Shown: positions 41,294 to 50,486, counted from the first letter of the stretch. The stretch: DNA of 64,000 nucleotides from Microvirga pakistanensis (GCF_004458765.1 NZ_SPJX01000187.1:248001-312000); one strand, 5' to 3'. The notes: a model not told the origin generated them from the sequence alone. Translations and numbers: made by a program.

Positions 41294-41779
41294 TCAAGGG
41301 TAAAGGGATTGGCGAAATACGGCCCCGTGCCGCTTCGCGCACTCAATCTCCAGATCTTCCTTCCGTTCGTCTCTTGCGCGAGAGGCCGGTTGTCCTGCGA
41401 CAGTCCTGGCAGCTTCTTCCTTGCAGATTGCGTTAATCTGATCCCACTGCTCATCTGGCATTGTGACTCGACCGACGAAGGTCGCTCCCTTCAACTGCGC
41501 ACACATGTTGAAGAGCTGCCGCTGTGTGTATTCGACTGCGGTCCTTGGATTGGCAGCGGCCGTAGCCTTTTCCGCTTCATACCAGCACTCGTCCCGAATG
41601 CGACTCCACTGCGCGCTGCTTATTCCGGGAGTCTTGAAGATACTTCTCGTCGGAGGAGTGCTTACACATGCGACAAGAACAAAAACCGGAAGAATCGATA
41701 TGGCAAATTTGGTTGGAGATAAGCCTTTGGAGGACTCAAAATCTAACGACGACAGGAAGCGCCAGCTTGATACTCTCAT
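41294..41779 (-). CDS. Lipoprotein in a low-GC patch, antisense to the GTA
   Basis: The C-terminal 125 residues form a well-defined lipoprotein: hydrophobic ISILPVFVLVAC with lipobox LVAC, then VSTPPTRSIFKTPGISSAQW, a conserved-looking helical region ECWYEAEKATAAANPRTAVE and TFVGRVTMPDEQWDQINAIC. The start is unclear. The in-frame ATG at 41779 gives 161 residues but puts the signal segment after about 24 residues that run through the plus-strand tape-measure gene. The gene probably lost its own start when it joined the GTA sequence. Codon use is distinctly less GC-rich than its neighbours. Function is unknown. Confidence 0.6.
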   Translation of the reverse strand: MRVSSWRFLSSLDFESSKGLSPTKFAISILPVFVLVACVSTPPTRSIFKTPGISSAQWSRIRDECWYEAEKATAAANPRTAVEYTQRQLFNMCAQLKGATFVGRVTMPDEQWDQINAICKEEAARTVAGQPASRARDERKEDLEIECAKRHGAVFRQSLYP

Positions 41780-42389
41780 CGGCCTCTCCGACAAATTCGG
41801 GGACTCTTTGTCCAATGCTTTCGCGAAGAACATCGCCGAGGGCAAGAAATTTGATAACGTTCTTAAGAAAGTTGGCGAGTCTCTTGTGGAAACAGGGTTG
41901 CGCCTTGCCCTGGCACCCCTTCAGTTGGCCCTGAGCCAGAGCGTCAAGTCGCTCACGACCGGCGCCATGGGAGGCTCGCTTCCGCTCGGCGGCGGCGACC
42001 TGCTGGGCGGCTTCCTCAAGGGGATCGGCTCGATCTTCGGCTCCCTGTTCGGAGCGGGAGGCGGCGCTGCCGCCGCGCCCTTCGCCAGGGGCGGCGTGGT
42101 CTCGCGCGGCATGGTGATGCCGTTCGCGCAAGGCGGCGTTGTCGGCGCGCCCACCTATTTTCCGCTCGGGCGCGGTCTCGGGCTCATGGGAGAGCGGGGC
42201 GCGGAGGCCGTGATGCCGCTGGCGCGCGGGCCCGACGGCCGGCTCGGCGTGCGCTCCGGAGGAGCGGGGCGCTCCACCTCGATCACCGTCAATATCGCGA
42301 CGCCCGATGCCGAGAGCTTCCGCCGCTCGGAGGCTCAGGTGTCAGCCGCGCTGGCGCGGGCCGTCGCCCGGGGCCAGCGCGGGATGTAG
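41700..42389 (+). CDS. GTA short tape-measure protein (g11-like), altered N-terminus
   Basis: The 229-residue product matches GTA g11 in size and layout. The helical N-terminal half (GDSLSNAFAKNIAEGKKFDN, LKKVGESLVETGLRLALAPL) precedes a glycine-rich membrane-like middle (LLGGFLKGIGSIFGSLFGAG) and the conserved C-terminus GLMGERGAEAVMPLARGPDG. The first about 75 codons are low in GC, while the rest has normal composition. The presumed original start now encodes a 10-codon stub. The ATG at 41700 lacks a strong ribosome-binding site. The gene overlaps the antisense lipoprotein by 80 nt, so the start is uncertain. Confidence 0.75.
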   Translation: MANLVGDKPLEDSKSNDDRKRQLDTLIGLSDKFGDSLSNAFAKNIAEGKKFDNVLKKVGESLVETGLRLALAPLQLALSQSVKSLTTGAMGGSLPLGGGDLLGGFLKGIGSIFGSLFGAGGGAAAAPFARGGVVSRGMVMPFAQGGVVGAPTYFPLGRGLGLMGERGAEAVMPLARGPDGRLGVRSGGAGRSTSITVNIATPDAESFRRSEAQVSAALARAVARGQRGM

Positions 42390-42400
42390 CCACCGGCGGC

Positions 42401-42646
42401 TCAGGCGTTCCCGTTGTCGAGCATCGCCATGATCTCGTCCTTGATGTGCAGGCGGCGACGCTTGAGCTCCTCCTCGACCTCCTCGGGCTTCGGCTCCACC
42501 CGGGTCTCGATGCGATGGATGGTGCGGTTCAGCTCGTTGTACTCGTCGTAGAGCCGCGCGAAGTGATTGTTGCTCGTCTTCAGCTGGTGAATCCGATCGA
42601 CCTTGTCCGGGAAATCGTCCGCGAGGTCGTTGGGGGCATTGCTCAT
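42401..42646 (-). CDS. YdcH-family (DUF465) small coiled-coil protein
   Basis: This 81-residue protein shows the YdcH/DUF465 pattern HFARLYDEYNELNRTIHRIE then EELKRRRLHIKDEIMAML. A single long coiled-coil is predicted. Family function is unknown; members are cytoplasmic. It is on the minus strand, wedged between GTA tape-measure g11 and g12, and so is another non-GTA gene inside the cluster. The ATG before SNAPNDLADD is preferred over one 16 codons upstream. Confidence 0.85.
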   Translation of the reverse strand: MSNAPNDLADDFPDKVDRIHQLKTSNNHFARLYDEYNELNRTIHRIETRVEPKPEEVEEELKRRRLHIKDEIMAMLDNGNA

Positions 42647-42732
42647 CGCCTGGCGTCTCCTTGGCTGGCTGTCGTGGTCCGACGACAACGCCACCCGCTC
42701 TTTTTTCGTTTCACGCTCACGAAGGATGGATC

Positions 42733-43371
42733 ATGGCGTCCGATTTCCATGAGGTGCGCTTCCCCCTCGACGTCGGTCTGGGAAGCCGGGGAGGGCCCGT
42801 GCGCCGGACCGACGTGGTCACGCTCGCCTCCGGCCGCGAGCACCGCAACAGCCGCTGGGCCTCGTCGCGACGCCGCTACGATGCGGGACTCGGCGTGAGA
42901 ACCGTCGATGCCCTCCATGCGGTGATCGCCTTCTTCGAGGAGCGGCGCGGCAGGCTCCACGGCTTCCGCTTCCGCGACCGGGTCGATTGGCGCTCCGGTC
43001 CTCCCTCGGCGGAGCCGACGCCCCTCGACCAGCGGATCGGCACGGGCGACGGAACGGCGACAGCCTTTCAGCTCGTCAAAACCTACGGCGCGTCCTTCGC
43101 GCCTTATGCGAGAACCATCGCCAAGCCGGTCGGCGGGTCGGTGCGGGTCGCCCTCGACGGCGTCGAGCAGGACGTGGGCTCCGCCTTCACCTGCGATCCG
43201 GCAACCGGGCTCGTGACGTTCACCACGCCGCCTGCGGCCGGAGCCGTCGTCACTGCGGGCTACAGCTTCGACGTGCCGGTCCGCTTCGACACGGACGAGC
43301 TCGACATCGATCTCTCCGCTTTCGAAGCGGGAGCCATTCCGCAGATCCCGCTGATCGAGATCGTTCCTTAG
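42733..43371 (+). CDS. GTA distal tail protein (g12-like, DUF2460/TIGR02217)
   Basis: This 212-residue protein matches TIGR02217/DUF2460: FHEVRFPLDVGLGSRGGPVR, then LASGREHRNSRWASSRRRYD and the core FRFRDRVDWRSG. The C-terminus ends in the usual DVPVRFDTDELDIDLSAFEA. In R. capsulatus GTA the g12 protein forms the distal tail ring that carries the baseplate. Start ATG follows GGATC. The gap to g13 is 184 bp and contains a family 1 repeat. Confidence 0.92.
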   Translation: MASDFHEVRFPLDVGLGSRGGPVRRTDVVTLASGREHRNSRWASSRRRYDAGLGVRTVDALHAVIAFFEERRGRLHGFRFRDRVDWRSGPPSAEPTPLDQRIGTGDGTATAFQLVKTYGASFAPYARTIAKPVGGSVRVALDGVEQDVGSAFTCDPATGLVTFTTPPAAGAVVTAGYSFDVPVRFDTDELDIDLSAFEAGAIPQIPLIEIVP

Positions 43372-43421
43372 ATCGCCACTCAGTGTCATCCCGCCCTGCC
43401 GGGAGTGACGACCATTCCTCC

Positions 43422-43510
43422 GGCATGGCCGCACGTGGTGCGGCTATCCACGCCTTTGAAACCGCGGCGCCATGAAGGCGTGCATGGCCGGGTCAAGCCC
43501 GGCCATGACG
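43422..43510. repeat. Palindromic intergenic repeat, family 1
   Basis: GGCATGGCCGCACGTGGTGC begins this copy and CATGGCCGGGTCAAGCCCGG plus CCATGACG ends it. The order of hairpins is inverted relative to the other copies, so this one is in the opposite orientation. It lies between g12 and g13. Confidence 0.78.
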
Positions 43511-43555
43511 ATGCTTCCTCATGAGCAGGCCCGGAATGACACAAGAGAACCAACC

Positions 43556-44446
43556 ATGCGCACCATTCCCTCCGGCCTCGCCGCCCATCTGGCGGAGGGG
43601 GCGACGAGCCTTTGCCATTGCTGGAAGCTGATCCGCCGCGACGGCAGGAGCTTCGGCTTCACCGATCACGACCGCGATCTCGCCTTCGGCGGAACCGTCT
43701 TCGCCGCGCGGTCCGGCCTGGAGGCGGCGGAGGCCGCCGCCGAGCTCGGCTTCGCGGTCGGCGGGGGCGAGGTCGCGGGCGCGCTCATGTCCGCGGGGAT
43801 CACGGAAGACGACATCTCCTCGGGCCTTTACGACGACGCGAGCGTGGAAACCTGGCTCGTGAACTGGAGCGATGTCGAGGAGCGCCTGCTCCTCGACATC
43901 GGCTCCATCGGCGAAATCCGCCGCGCCGACGGCAGCTTCGTCGCCGAGGTGCGGGGGCTCATGCACCGTTACGACGAGGAGCGCGGACGGCTGTTCCGCG
44001 CCACCTGCTCGGCGGATCTGGGCGATGCCCGGTGCGGCGTGAACCTCGCGTCGTCGTCCTATTCCGATACGGGCACCGTTACGCGCACCGACGGTTTCCT
44101 CGGCATCGTCGCGTCCGGCATCGGCTTTGCGGACGGGTGGTGCACGGGAGGCAAGCTCACTTGGACGGGCGGCGACAATGCGGGCATCTCCGTCGAGATC
44201 AAGGTCCATCGCGCCATCAACGGAACCGACGAGTTCGATCTCTGGCAGCGCGCGCCGCAGGCCATCCAGGCGGGCGACACGTTCCGCGTCACGGCGGGCT
44301 GCGACAAGACCCAGGCCATGTGCCGCCGGAGGTTCGACAACGTGGTGAACTTCCGCGGCTTTCCGCACATGCCCGGCAACGATTTCATCATCCGCATGCC
44401 GCAGCAGGGCGAACCCGGCCTCGACGGCGGGAGCCTGTTCAAGTGA
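43556..44446 (+). CDS. GTA baseplate hub protein (g13-like, DUF2163)
   Basis: This 296-residue protein matches DUF2163/phage_BR0599: AEGATSLCHCWKLIRRDGRS, DHDRDLAFGGTVFAARSG, and the cysteine-rich C-terminus FRVTAGCDKTQAMCRRRFDN, VVNFRGFPHMPGNDFII. The Cys residues probably hold an iron-sulfur cluster, as reported for R. capsulatus g13 and related tail hubs. The ATG before RTIPSGLAAHL is taken. The TGA overlaps a GTG that starts g14. Confidence 0.92.
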   Translation: MRTIPSGLAAHLAEGATSLCHCWKLIRRDGRSFGFTDHDRDLAFGGTVFAARSGLEAAEAAAELGFAVGGGEVAGALMSAGITEDDISSGLYDDASVETWLVNWSDVEERLLLDIGSIGEIRRADGSFVAEVRGLMHRYDEERGRLFRATCSADLGDARCGVNLASSSYSDTGTVTRTDGFLGIVASGIGFADGWCTGGKLTWTGGDNAGISVEIKVHRAINGTDEFDLWQRAPQAIQAGDTFRVTAGCDKTQAMCRRRFDNVVNFRGFPHMPGNDFIIRMPQQGEPGLDGGSLFK

Positions 44447-44874
44447 GCGCCCAACTCTCGTCGCGCGTCGTTGCCGAAGCGCGCTCGTGGATCGGCACGC
44501 CCTACCGTCACCAAGCATCCCTCAAGGGCGTCGGCTGCGATTGCCTCGGCCTCCTGCGCGGCGTCTGGCGCAACGTGATGGGCGCCGAGCCGGAGCTGCC
44601 GCCGCCTTACTCGCCCGATTGGGCGGAAGCGGGCGCCGACACGCTCCTCGCGGCGGCGCGACGGCACCTCGTCGAAATACCGCTTGCGACGTTCGTGCCG
44701 GGCGACGTGCTTCTCTTTCGCTGGCGCGACGGGCTGCCGGCCAAGCACTGCGCCGTCGCGACCTCGGCCGACACCATGATTCATGCCCATGACGGGGCAT
44801 CGGTGGCGGAGGTTGCCTTCGCGCCGTGGTGGCGGCGTCATCTCGCCCATGCCTTTCGCTTTCCGGAATCCTGA
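44443..44874 (+). CDS. GTA NlpC/P60 peptidase (g14)
   Basis: This 143-residue cell-wall hydrolase starts at a GTG overlapping the g13 stop. The catalytic Cys is in LKGVGCDCLGLLRGVWRNVM and the His in GLPAKHCAVATSADTM, with the third polar residue following in MIHAHDGASVAEV. NlpC/P60 enzymes cut peptide bonds in peptidoglycan. In GTA particles this tail-tip enzyme is thought to open the recipient cell wall during DNA delivery. Length matches R. capsulatus g14 (about 150). Confidence 0.92.
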   Translation: MSAQLSSRVVAEARSWIGTPYRHQASLKGVGCDCLGLLRGVWRNVMGAEPELPPPYSPDWAEAGADTLLAAARRHLVEIPLATFVPGDVLLFRWRDGLPAKHCAVATSADTMIHAHDGASVAEVAFAPWWRRHLAHAFRFPES

Positions 44875-44876
44875 TC

Positions 44877-47800
44877 ATGGCGACACTCGTTCTACAAACC
44901 GTCGGCTCGGTCGTCGGCGGCATGGTGGCCGGACCGCTCGGCGCGATGGCGGGCCGCGCGCTCGGCGGCCTTGCGGGCGCCGCCATCGACAACGCGCTCT
45001 TCGGCGGCGACAACACCAAGTATGTCGAAGGGCCGCGTCTGAAGGAGATCGACGGCCTCACCTCGACGGAGGGCGCGGCCATCCCGCGGATCTACGGCCG
45101 GGCGCGGATCGGCGGCCAGCTCATCTGGGCGACGCGCCTCGAGGAGGTGGTCAACACCACGACCGAGCGGTCCGGCGCCCAGGGCGGCAAGGGCATGAGC
45201 GGCCCGAAGACGGTGACCACGACCTATTCGTATTACGCCAATCTCGCGGTCGGACTCTGCGAGGGACCCATCGCGTTCGTGCGTCGCGTGTGGGCGGACG
45301 GGCGCGAGATCGACCTCACCGGGATCACCGTGCGGGTGCATCGCGGATCGGAGACGCAAAACCCCGATCCGCTGATCGTCGCGAAGGAAGGCGCGAGCGT
45401 CGCGCCGGCCTATCGGGGCCTCGCCTATGTGGTCTTCGAGCGCCTGCCGCTGGAGGATTTCGGAAACCGCGTGCCGCAATTCTCCTTCGAGGTGGTGCGG
45501 CCGGTCGACGGCCTCAACAGGATGATCCGCGCCGTCTGCCTGATCCCGGGCGCGAGCGAGTTCGGCTACGACACGCTCCCCGTCACGCAGGTGCTCGACC
45601 TCGGCAGGACGCGCCCTGAGAACCGCCACCAGATGCGGCGCGGGACCGATGTTCTCGCATCCCTCGATGCCCTGGAGGCGCTGTGTCCGAATCTCAGGCG
45701 CGTCTCCCTGGTGGTCAGCTGGTTCGGCACGGATCTCAGGGCGGGCTCCTGCCGGATCGAGCCGCGCGTGGACGTCAGAACCAAGACGACCGCCGGCGCT
45801 GCCTGGTCGGTCGGGAACGTGACGCGCGAGACGGCCCGGGCCGTCTCGCAGGTCGACGGCGCGCCGGCCTATGGCGGAACGCCGGCGGATGCTTCCGTCA
45901 TGCGGCTGATCCAAAACTTGAAGGACCGGGGCCTGGAGGTGGTGCTCTATCCGTTCATCATGATGGACATCGCCGGGGGGAATACGCTGCCCGACCCCTA
46001 TGGCGGCACGGGCCAGCCCGCCCATCCCTGGAGAGGGCGCATCACGTGCAACCCCGCGCCAGGGCGGCCCGGCTCCGTCGACGGCACGAGCGCGGCCGCG
46101 ACGCAAGTCACCCAATGGTTCACCGGCGCGGACGGGTATGACGCGTTCATCCTGCACCATGCGCGATTGGCCCGGGACGCCGGAGGGGTCGACGGCTTCA
46201 TCCTCGGCAGCGAGTTCGTGGGGCTCACGCGGGTGCGCTCGGCGCCGGGACGCTACCCGGCGGTCGATCGCTTCAGGTCCCTCGCCGGGCAGGTCCGCGC
46301 CATCGTCGGATCCGGCACGAAGCTCGTCTACGCGGCGGATTGGACGGAATACGGGACCCATGTCCTCGACGGCGGATCGGAGGTGCGCTTTCCCCTCGAT
46401 CCGCTCTTCGCCGATCCGGACATCGACGCGGTCGGGATCGACTATTATCCGCCCATCTCCGATTGGCGCGACAGCCCCGATCATGCGGACCTCGCCGAGG
46501 CCCGCAGCATCCACGATGTCGATTATCTGCGCAGGCGTCTCGGCAGCGGCGAGGCCTTCGATTGGTACTATGCCGATGCATCCGACCGGGCGGCGCAGAG
46601 ACGCACGCCGATCACCGACGGTGCCTACGACAAGCCCTGGATGTTTAGGCCCAAGGATCTCGTGTCCTGGTGGTCGAACCCGCATGTGGAAAGAGCCAAC
46701 GGGCGTGAGGTCTCGCAGACCGAATGGGTGCCTAGGTCGAAACCGATCTGGCTGACGGAGATCGGGATTCCCGCCGTCGACAAGGGACCGAACGGGCCCA
46801 ACGTCTTCCCCGATCCGAAATCGTCCGAATCCGCCTATCCTCCGTTTTCGTGTCGTGTGCGCGACGATCTCGTCCAGGCGCGCGCCCTGGAGGCGATCCT
46901 CTCGCGTTTCGATCCGGCCCAGCGCGGCTTCTCGTCGGCCTACAATCCGGTCTCTCCCGTTTACGGCGGGCGCATGGTCGATCAGGCGAACATCTTCGTC
47001 TGGGCGTGGGACGCGCGGCCTTTCCCGGCCTTTCCCGATTACGACAGAGTCTGGAGCGACGGCCGAAACTGGGAGACCGGCCACTGGATCACCGGGCGGA
47101 TCGAAGGCGCGCCGCTCGACCGCCTGATCGCGTCCGTTCTCAAGGATTTCGGATTCGCCGATCCCGGCGCGAACCCGGTCGACGGCTTCGTCGACGGCTA
47201 TGTGGTCGATCGTCCCATGTCGGTCAGGGGAGCGCTCGAGCCGCTCATGCACCTGTTCGGAATCGACGCCGTCGCCAGCGGCGGCAGGATCGCCTGGAGA
47301 GGGCGCGGCGGGCGCTCCGTCGTCGCGCTGACGAAGGACGAACTCGTGATGCGGGAGGGCGAGCCCTCCCTCAAGCTCACGCGCTCCCAGGAAACGGAGC
47401 TGCCGCAGCAGGTGGAGATCGGGTACACGGAAAGCGATCTGGATTATCGCCGCGCGGCGGTGGCCTCGCGCCGCCTCTCCGGATCGAGCCGACGTGAGAC
47501 GCGCACCGATTGCGCCGCCGTCACGAGGCGCGCGGAAGCGCAGCGCCTCGCCGATGCCTGGCTGCAGGATTTGTGGGCGGGCCTGGAGGGAGCGGAGTTC
47601 GATCTCTCGCCGCGCCGCGTCGATCTCGAGCCCGGCGACGTGATCTCGCTTCCGACGGACGCAGGCCCGAAGCTGCATCGGGTCGTGCGGATCTCCGATG
47701 GAGAGACGCGCAAGGTGACCACGCGGGCCGTGGAGCCCGCCGTGTTCGAGCGGCCGGGCTCCGCGATCGAGCGGCCGCCGCGCCGTCCCCCGCCCATTCC

Positions 47801-48737
47801 CGGCAAGCCGCAGGTCGTCGTTCTCGATTTGCCGGCCGCTCTCGGCGATCCTGCGCCGCTGCAATACGTGGCGGTCGCCGCCGATCCCTGGCCCGGCGCG
47901 GTGACGATCTGGCGCTCGGGCAACGGCGCGAGTTTCGCTCCGCATCGGATCGTCACCCTTCCGGCCGTGATCGGGCGGACGAGGACTGCGCTGCCCGCGG
48001 GGCCGCTGTGGCGATGGGACCCGAGGGCCGTTCTCGAGGTCGAGATATCGTCCGGGGCGATCAGCTCCCTCGACGACGAGGCGGCGCTTGCCGGCGGCAA
48101 CCTGTTCGCCGTCACGGGAACGGACGGGCGGTGGGAGTTGGTCTCGGCGGCCCGCGCGGAGATGATCGGCGAACGGACTTTTCGTCTCTCGCGCTTCCTG
48201 CGCGGGCTTGCGGGAACCGAGCCGGAGGCGGGCCGTGCCGTGCCGGAGGGGGCCCTTATCGTGCGTCTCGACGAAGCGATCGCCCCGCTGGCCACCGATC
48301 TGTCCGAGCTGGGGCAAAGCTGGCGCTACAGGATCGGCCCGTCCGGACGCGATCATGCCGATCCGGCGATGGTCGAGGTTACGGCGATTGTCGGGCGCGA
48401 AGCCCTGAAGCCTCGCAGCCCGGTCCATGTGTCCGTGCATCGCGAAGCGGATGGATTGCGCATCGCCTGGATCCGCCGCACCCGGCGCGACGGGGACGGA
48501 TGGGAGGCGCTCGACGTTCCGCTCTCCGAGGATGTCGAGCGTTACGAAATCGACATCCTGAACGCGGGACATGTCGTCCGCACGCTCACGAGCCCGCAAC
48601 CCTCCGTGCTCTATCCGACCGCGCAGGAGAGGGCCGATTTCGGCGCGGCTCAAACGACGCTCAGCCTTCGCATCGCGCAGCTCAGCGCGGTGGCGGGCCG
48701 AGGCTTCGACAGAAGCGTCACGCTGCCGGTTCTCTAG
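44877..48737 (+). CDS. GTA tail fibre/host-specificity megaprotein (g15) with TIM-barrel domain
   Basis: This 1286-residue protein is the largest in the cluster. The N-terminal glycine-rich hydrophobic stretch (GGMVAGPLGAMAGRALGGLA) is followed by beta-sandwich tail-hub domains, then the GTA TIM-barrel domain (about 420-720). That domain is recognised by LVYAADWTEYGTHVLDGGSE, IDYYPPISDWRDSPD and KPIWLTEIGIPAVDKGPNG, which look like glycosidase active-site strands with Glu/Asp. The C-terminal part is the phage-tail/host-specificity J-like fold. It forms the tail tip and may degrade a surface glycan or bind the receptor. The ATG starts 2 nt after the g14 stop. Confidence 0.93.
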   Translation: MATLVLQTVGSVVGGMVAGPLGAMAGRALGGLAGAAIDNALFGGDNTKYVEGPRLKEIDGLTSTEGAAIPRIYGRARIGGQLIWATRLEEVVNTTTERSGAQGGKGMSGPKTVTTTYSYYANLAVGLCEGPIAFVRRVWADGREIDLTGITVRVHRGSETQNPDPLIVAKEGASVAPAYRGLAYVVFERLPLEDFGNRVPQFSFEVVRPVDGLNRMIRAVCLIPGASEFGYDTLPVTQVLDLGRTRPENRHQMRRGTDVLASLDALEALCPNLRRVSLVVSWFGTDLRAGSCRIEPRVDVRTKTTAGAAWSVGNVTRETARAVSQVDGAPAYGGTPADASVMRLIQNLKDRGLEVVLYPFIMMDIAGGNTLPDPYGGTGQPAHPWRGRITCNPAPGRPGSVDGTSAAATQVTQWFTGADGYDAFILHHARLARDAGGVDGFILGSEFVGLTRVRSAPGRYPAVDRFRSLAGQVRAIVGSGTKLVYAADWTEYGTHVLDGGSEVRFPLDPLFADPDIDAVGIDYYPPISDWRDSPDHADLAEARSIHDVDYLRRRLGSGEAFDWYYADASDRAAQRRTPITDGAYDKPWMFRPKDLVSWWSNPHVERANGREVSQTEWVPRSKPIWLTEIGIPAVDKGPNGPNVFPDPKSSESAYPPFSCRVRDDLVQARALEAILSRFDPAQRGFSSAYNPVSPVYGGRMVDQANIFVWAWDARPFPAFPDYDRVWSDGRNWETGHWITGRIEGAPLDRLIASVLKDFGFADPGANPVDGFVDGYVVDRPMSVRGALEPLMHLFGIDAVASGGRIAWRGRGGRSVVALTKDELVMREGEPSLKLTRSQETELPQQVEIGYTESDLDYRRAAVASRRLSGSSRRETRTDCAAVTRRAEAQRLADAWLQDLWAGLEGAEFDLSPRRVDLEPGDVISLPTDAGPKLHRVVRISDGETRKVTTRAVEPAVFERPGSAIERPPRRPPPIPGKPQVVVLDLPAALGDPAPLQYVAVAADPWPGAVTIWRSGNGASFAPHRIVTLPAVIGRTRTALPAGPLWRWDPRAVLEVEISSGAISSLDDEAALAGGNLFAVTGTDGRWELVSAARAEMIGERTFRLSRFLRGLAGTEPEAGRAVPEGALIVRLDEAIAPLATDLSELGQSWRYRIGPSGRDHADPAMVEVTAIVGREALKPRSPVHVSVHREADGLRIAWIRRTRRDGDGWEALDVPLSEDVERYEIDILNAGHVVRTLTSPQPSVLYPTAQERADFGAAQTTLSLRIAQLSAVAGRGFDRSVTLPVL

Positions 48738-48767
48738 GGATCCCGAAAACCATTCTGGGCCCGGTTC

Positions 48768-48859
48768 CGTCATGCCCGGCGCTTCAAGCAGGGCATCCAC
48801 GTCCTTGGCCGGTGCGATCCTCAAGACGTGGATGGCCGCAGCAAGTGCGACCATGACGA
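48768..48859 (+). repeat. Palindromic intergenic repeat, family 1
   Basis: CGTCATGCCCGGCGCTTCAA, then GGCATCCACGTCCTTG, TCAAGACGTGGATGGCCGC and GCGACCATGACG. It lies between g15 and the DUF2793 gene. The GGATCC..GGGCC stretch just before it may help to terminate the g15 transcript. Confidence 0.78.
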
Positions 48860-48944
48860 TATGGGGCTGTTCTCGCGCTCTCGATGAGCCGGCCTCGCAG
48901 ACATCCCAAGACGAATTTCACCCGTTCATTTCACGGCAAAATCG

Positions 48945-50483
48945 ATGACCTCAACGCCCCATCTGGCCCTGCCGCTGCTCGCCGCGGCGCAGGCGCAAAA
49001 ACACGTCACGCACAACGAAGCCCTGGCGTGCCTGGACGCCCTCGTCCACCTGGCTCTCAAGGAACGCGGGCGCACGGCTCCGCCCGCGGCGCCTGCCGAG
49101 GGAGACCGCTATCTCGTCGGGCCCGCCGCAACCGGCGCTTTCGCCGGGCATGAGGGCGAGATCGCTCTCTTCGACCTCGGAGCATGGCGCTTCCTCTCCC
49201 CGCGTCCCGGCTGGCGGGCCTACGTGGAGGCGGAGGATGCCGTCGTCGTGTTCGGCGGCGGAGAGTGGCACGACCTCGGCCGCTACTGCCGGATCCTCGA
49301 CCAACTGGACCGCCTCGGCGTGGGAACGACGCCCGACGGCCTGAACCGCTTCGCGGCGAAGCTCAACGCGGCCCTGTTCGCCGCCCTGGGCACAGAGGAG
49401 GGCGGAACAGGTGATCTGCGCTTCGTGCTCAACAAGGCCGGGACGTCCAACGTGCTCTCGCAGCTCTATCAGCGCGGCTTCAGCGGGCGGGCGGAGACGG
49501 GCCTCATCGGCAGCGACGATTTCGGCATCCGCGTCTCGCCCGACGGGACGGACTGGATCGACGCGCTGCTCCTTGACCGCGCGACGGGCGTCGGCACGTT
49601 TCCGCAGGGGCTGTCGAACCTGCCGCGGGCGAACCTGCTCATCAATGGCTTCTTCCGCGTGAACCAGCGGGGATTCTCCGGTGGATCTCTGGCGGAAGGA
49701 GCCTATGGCTACGACCGCTGGAAGGCCGGCCCGGGCGGCTGCACGCTCGCGCGCACGGCGGACGGAACGATCACGTTGACGGGAGCCCTCGATCAGGTCG
49801 TCGACGTGGCGCATGCCTCCGCACTCGCGGGAGCCGCCCACCTCGCCGGTGCGGACCTGACTCTTTCGGTGGAGGATCCATCCGGTCCGCTCCCGGTGCT
49901 GATCGGCTCGAAGGCGGCGACGATCCCGGGCGGATCCGGCCGTCGCGCCGTGTCTGTCACCCTCGACGGGAGCGAGACGGGACACGTCACCGTGAGGCTC
50001 AATCCCCCGACCGCGTGCTCCTTCAGGAACGTGAAGCTGGAGATCGGATCCTACGCGACGCCCTGGGCGGGAGAGCCGCTCGACAGGGAGGAGTTTCACT
50101 GCCGGCGCTATTACCAGCCTCTGCCTGTCAGCGGGACGTCCTACATGCTCGTGGGGGCGCTCGGACAAAGGGTTTCGGCCAACTTCATCGACATTCCGGT
50201 GACCCTGCCGACGCGCATGCGCGCCAATCCGGTTCTGGTCACGAGCGGCGGCGCCTGGGCCGGCGGAGTTCCGGTCGCGAACCAGATGGCTTTCTTCAGC
50301 AACAACAATGCGGCCTGGGTCACGACATCGGGAACGGTGAACGTGACCACGGTCGTGCCGGCCAGCCCCTCCGCCGTGACGCTGAGGCTGCAATCCACGG
50401 CGTCGTTTTCCGGGACGGCCGGCTCCGTCGGCCATCTGCATCTCGGCAATGCCGCCGTTCTGGCCTTGCAGGCGGAGCTCTGA
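48945..50483 (+). CDS. DUF2793 domain protein, probable GTA tail accessory fibre
   Basis: This 512-residue protein begins with a DUF2793 domain (about 1-150): LALPLLAAAQAQKHVTHNEA then LACLDALVHLALKERGRTAP and EGDRYLVGPAATGAFAGHEG. A central part looks like a phage tail-fibre or carbohydrate-binding beta region (GVGTFPQGLSNLPRANLLIN; RVNQRGFSGGSLAEGAYGYD). The C-terminus is a Thr/Val-rich beta-sandwich. DUF2793 proteins are frequent next to GTA g15 in Hyphomicrobiales and in phages; a role in receptor or capsule binding is inferred. It precedes the lysis gene by 3 nt. Confidence 0.85.
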   Translation: MTSTPHLALPLLAAAQAQKHVTHNEALACLDALVHLALKERGRTAPPAAPAEGDRYLVGPAATGAFAGHEGEIALFDLGAWRFLSPRPGWRAYVEAEDAVVVFGGGEWHDLGRYCRILDQLDRLGVGTTPDGLNRFAAKLNAALFAALGTEEGGTGDLRFVLNKAGTSNVLSQLYQRGFSGRAETGLIGSDDFGIRVSPDGTDWIDALLLDRATGVGTFPQGLSNLPRANLLINGFFRVNQRGFSGGSLAEGAYGYDRWKAGPGGCTLARTADGTITLTGALDQVVDVAHASALAGAAHLAGADLTLSVEDPSGPLPVLIGSKAATIPGGSGRRAVSVTLDGSETGHVTVRLNPPTACSFRNVKLEIGSYATPWAGEPLDREEFHCRRYYQPLPVSGTSYMLVGALGQRVSANFIDIPVTLPTRMRANPVLVTSGGAWAGGVPVANQMAFFSNNNAAWVTTSGTVNVTTVVPASPSAVTLRLQSTASFSGTAGSVGHLHLGNAAVLALQAEL

Positions 50484-50486
50484 GCC

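Noticed and set aside
44892-48854. A 1320-codon minus-strand open frame
   Set aside because: It is antisense to the GTA g15 gene, is full of Arg/Gly/Asp typical of high-GC shadows, and has no recognisable domain.
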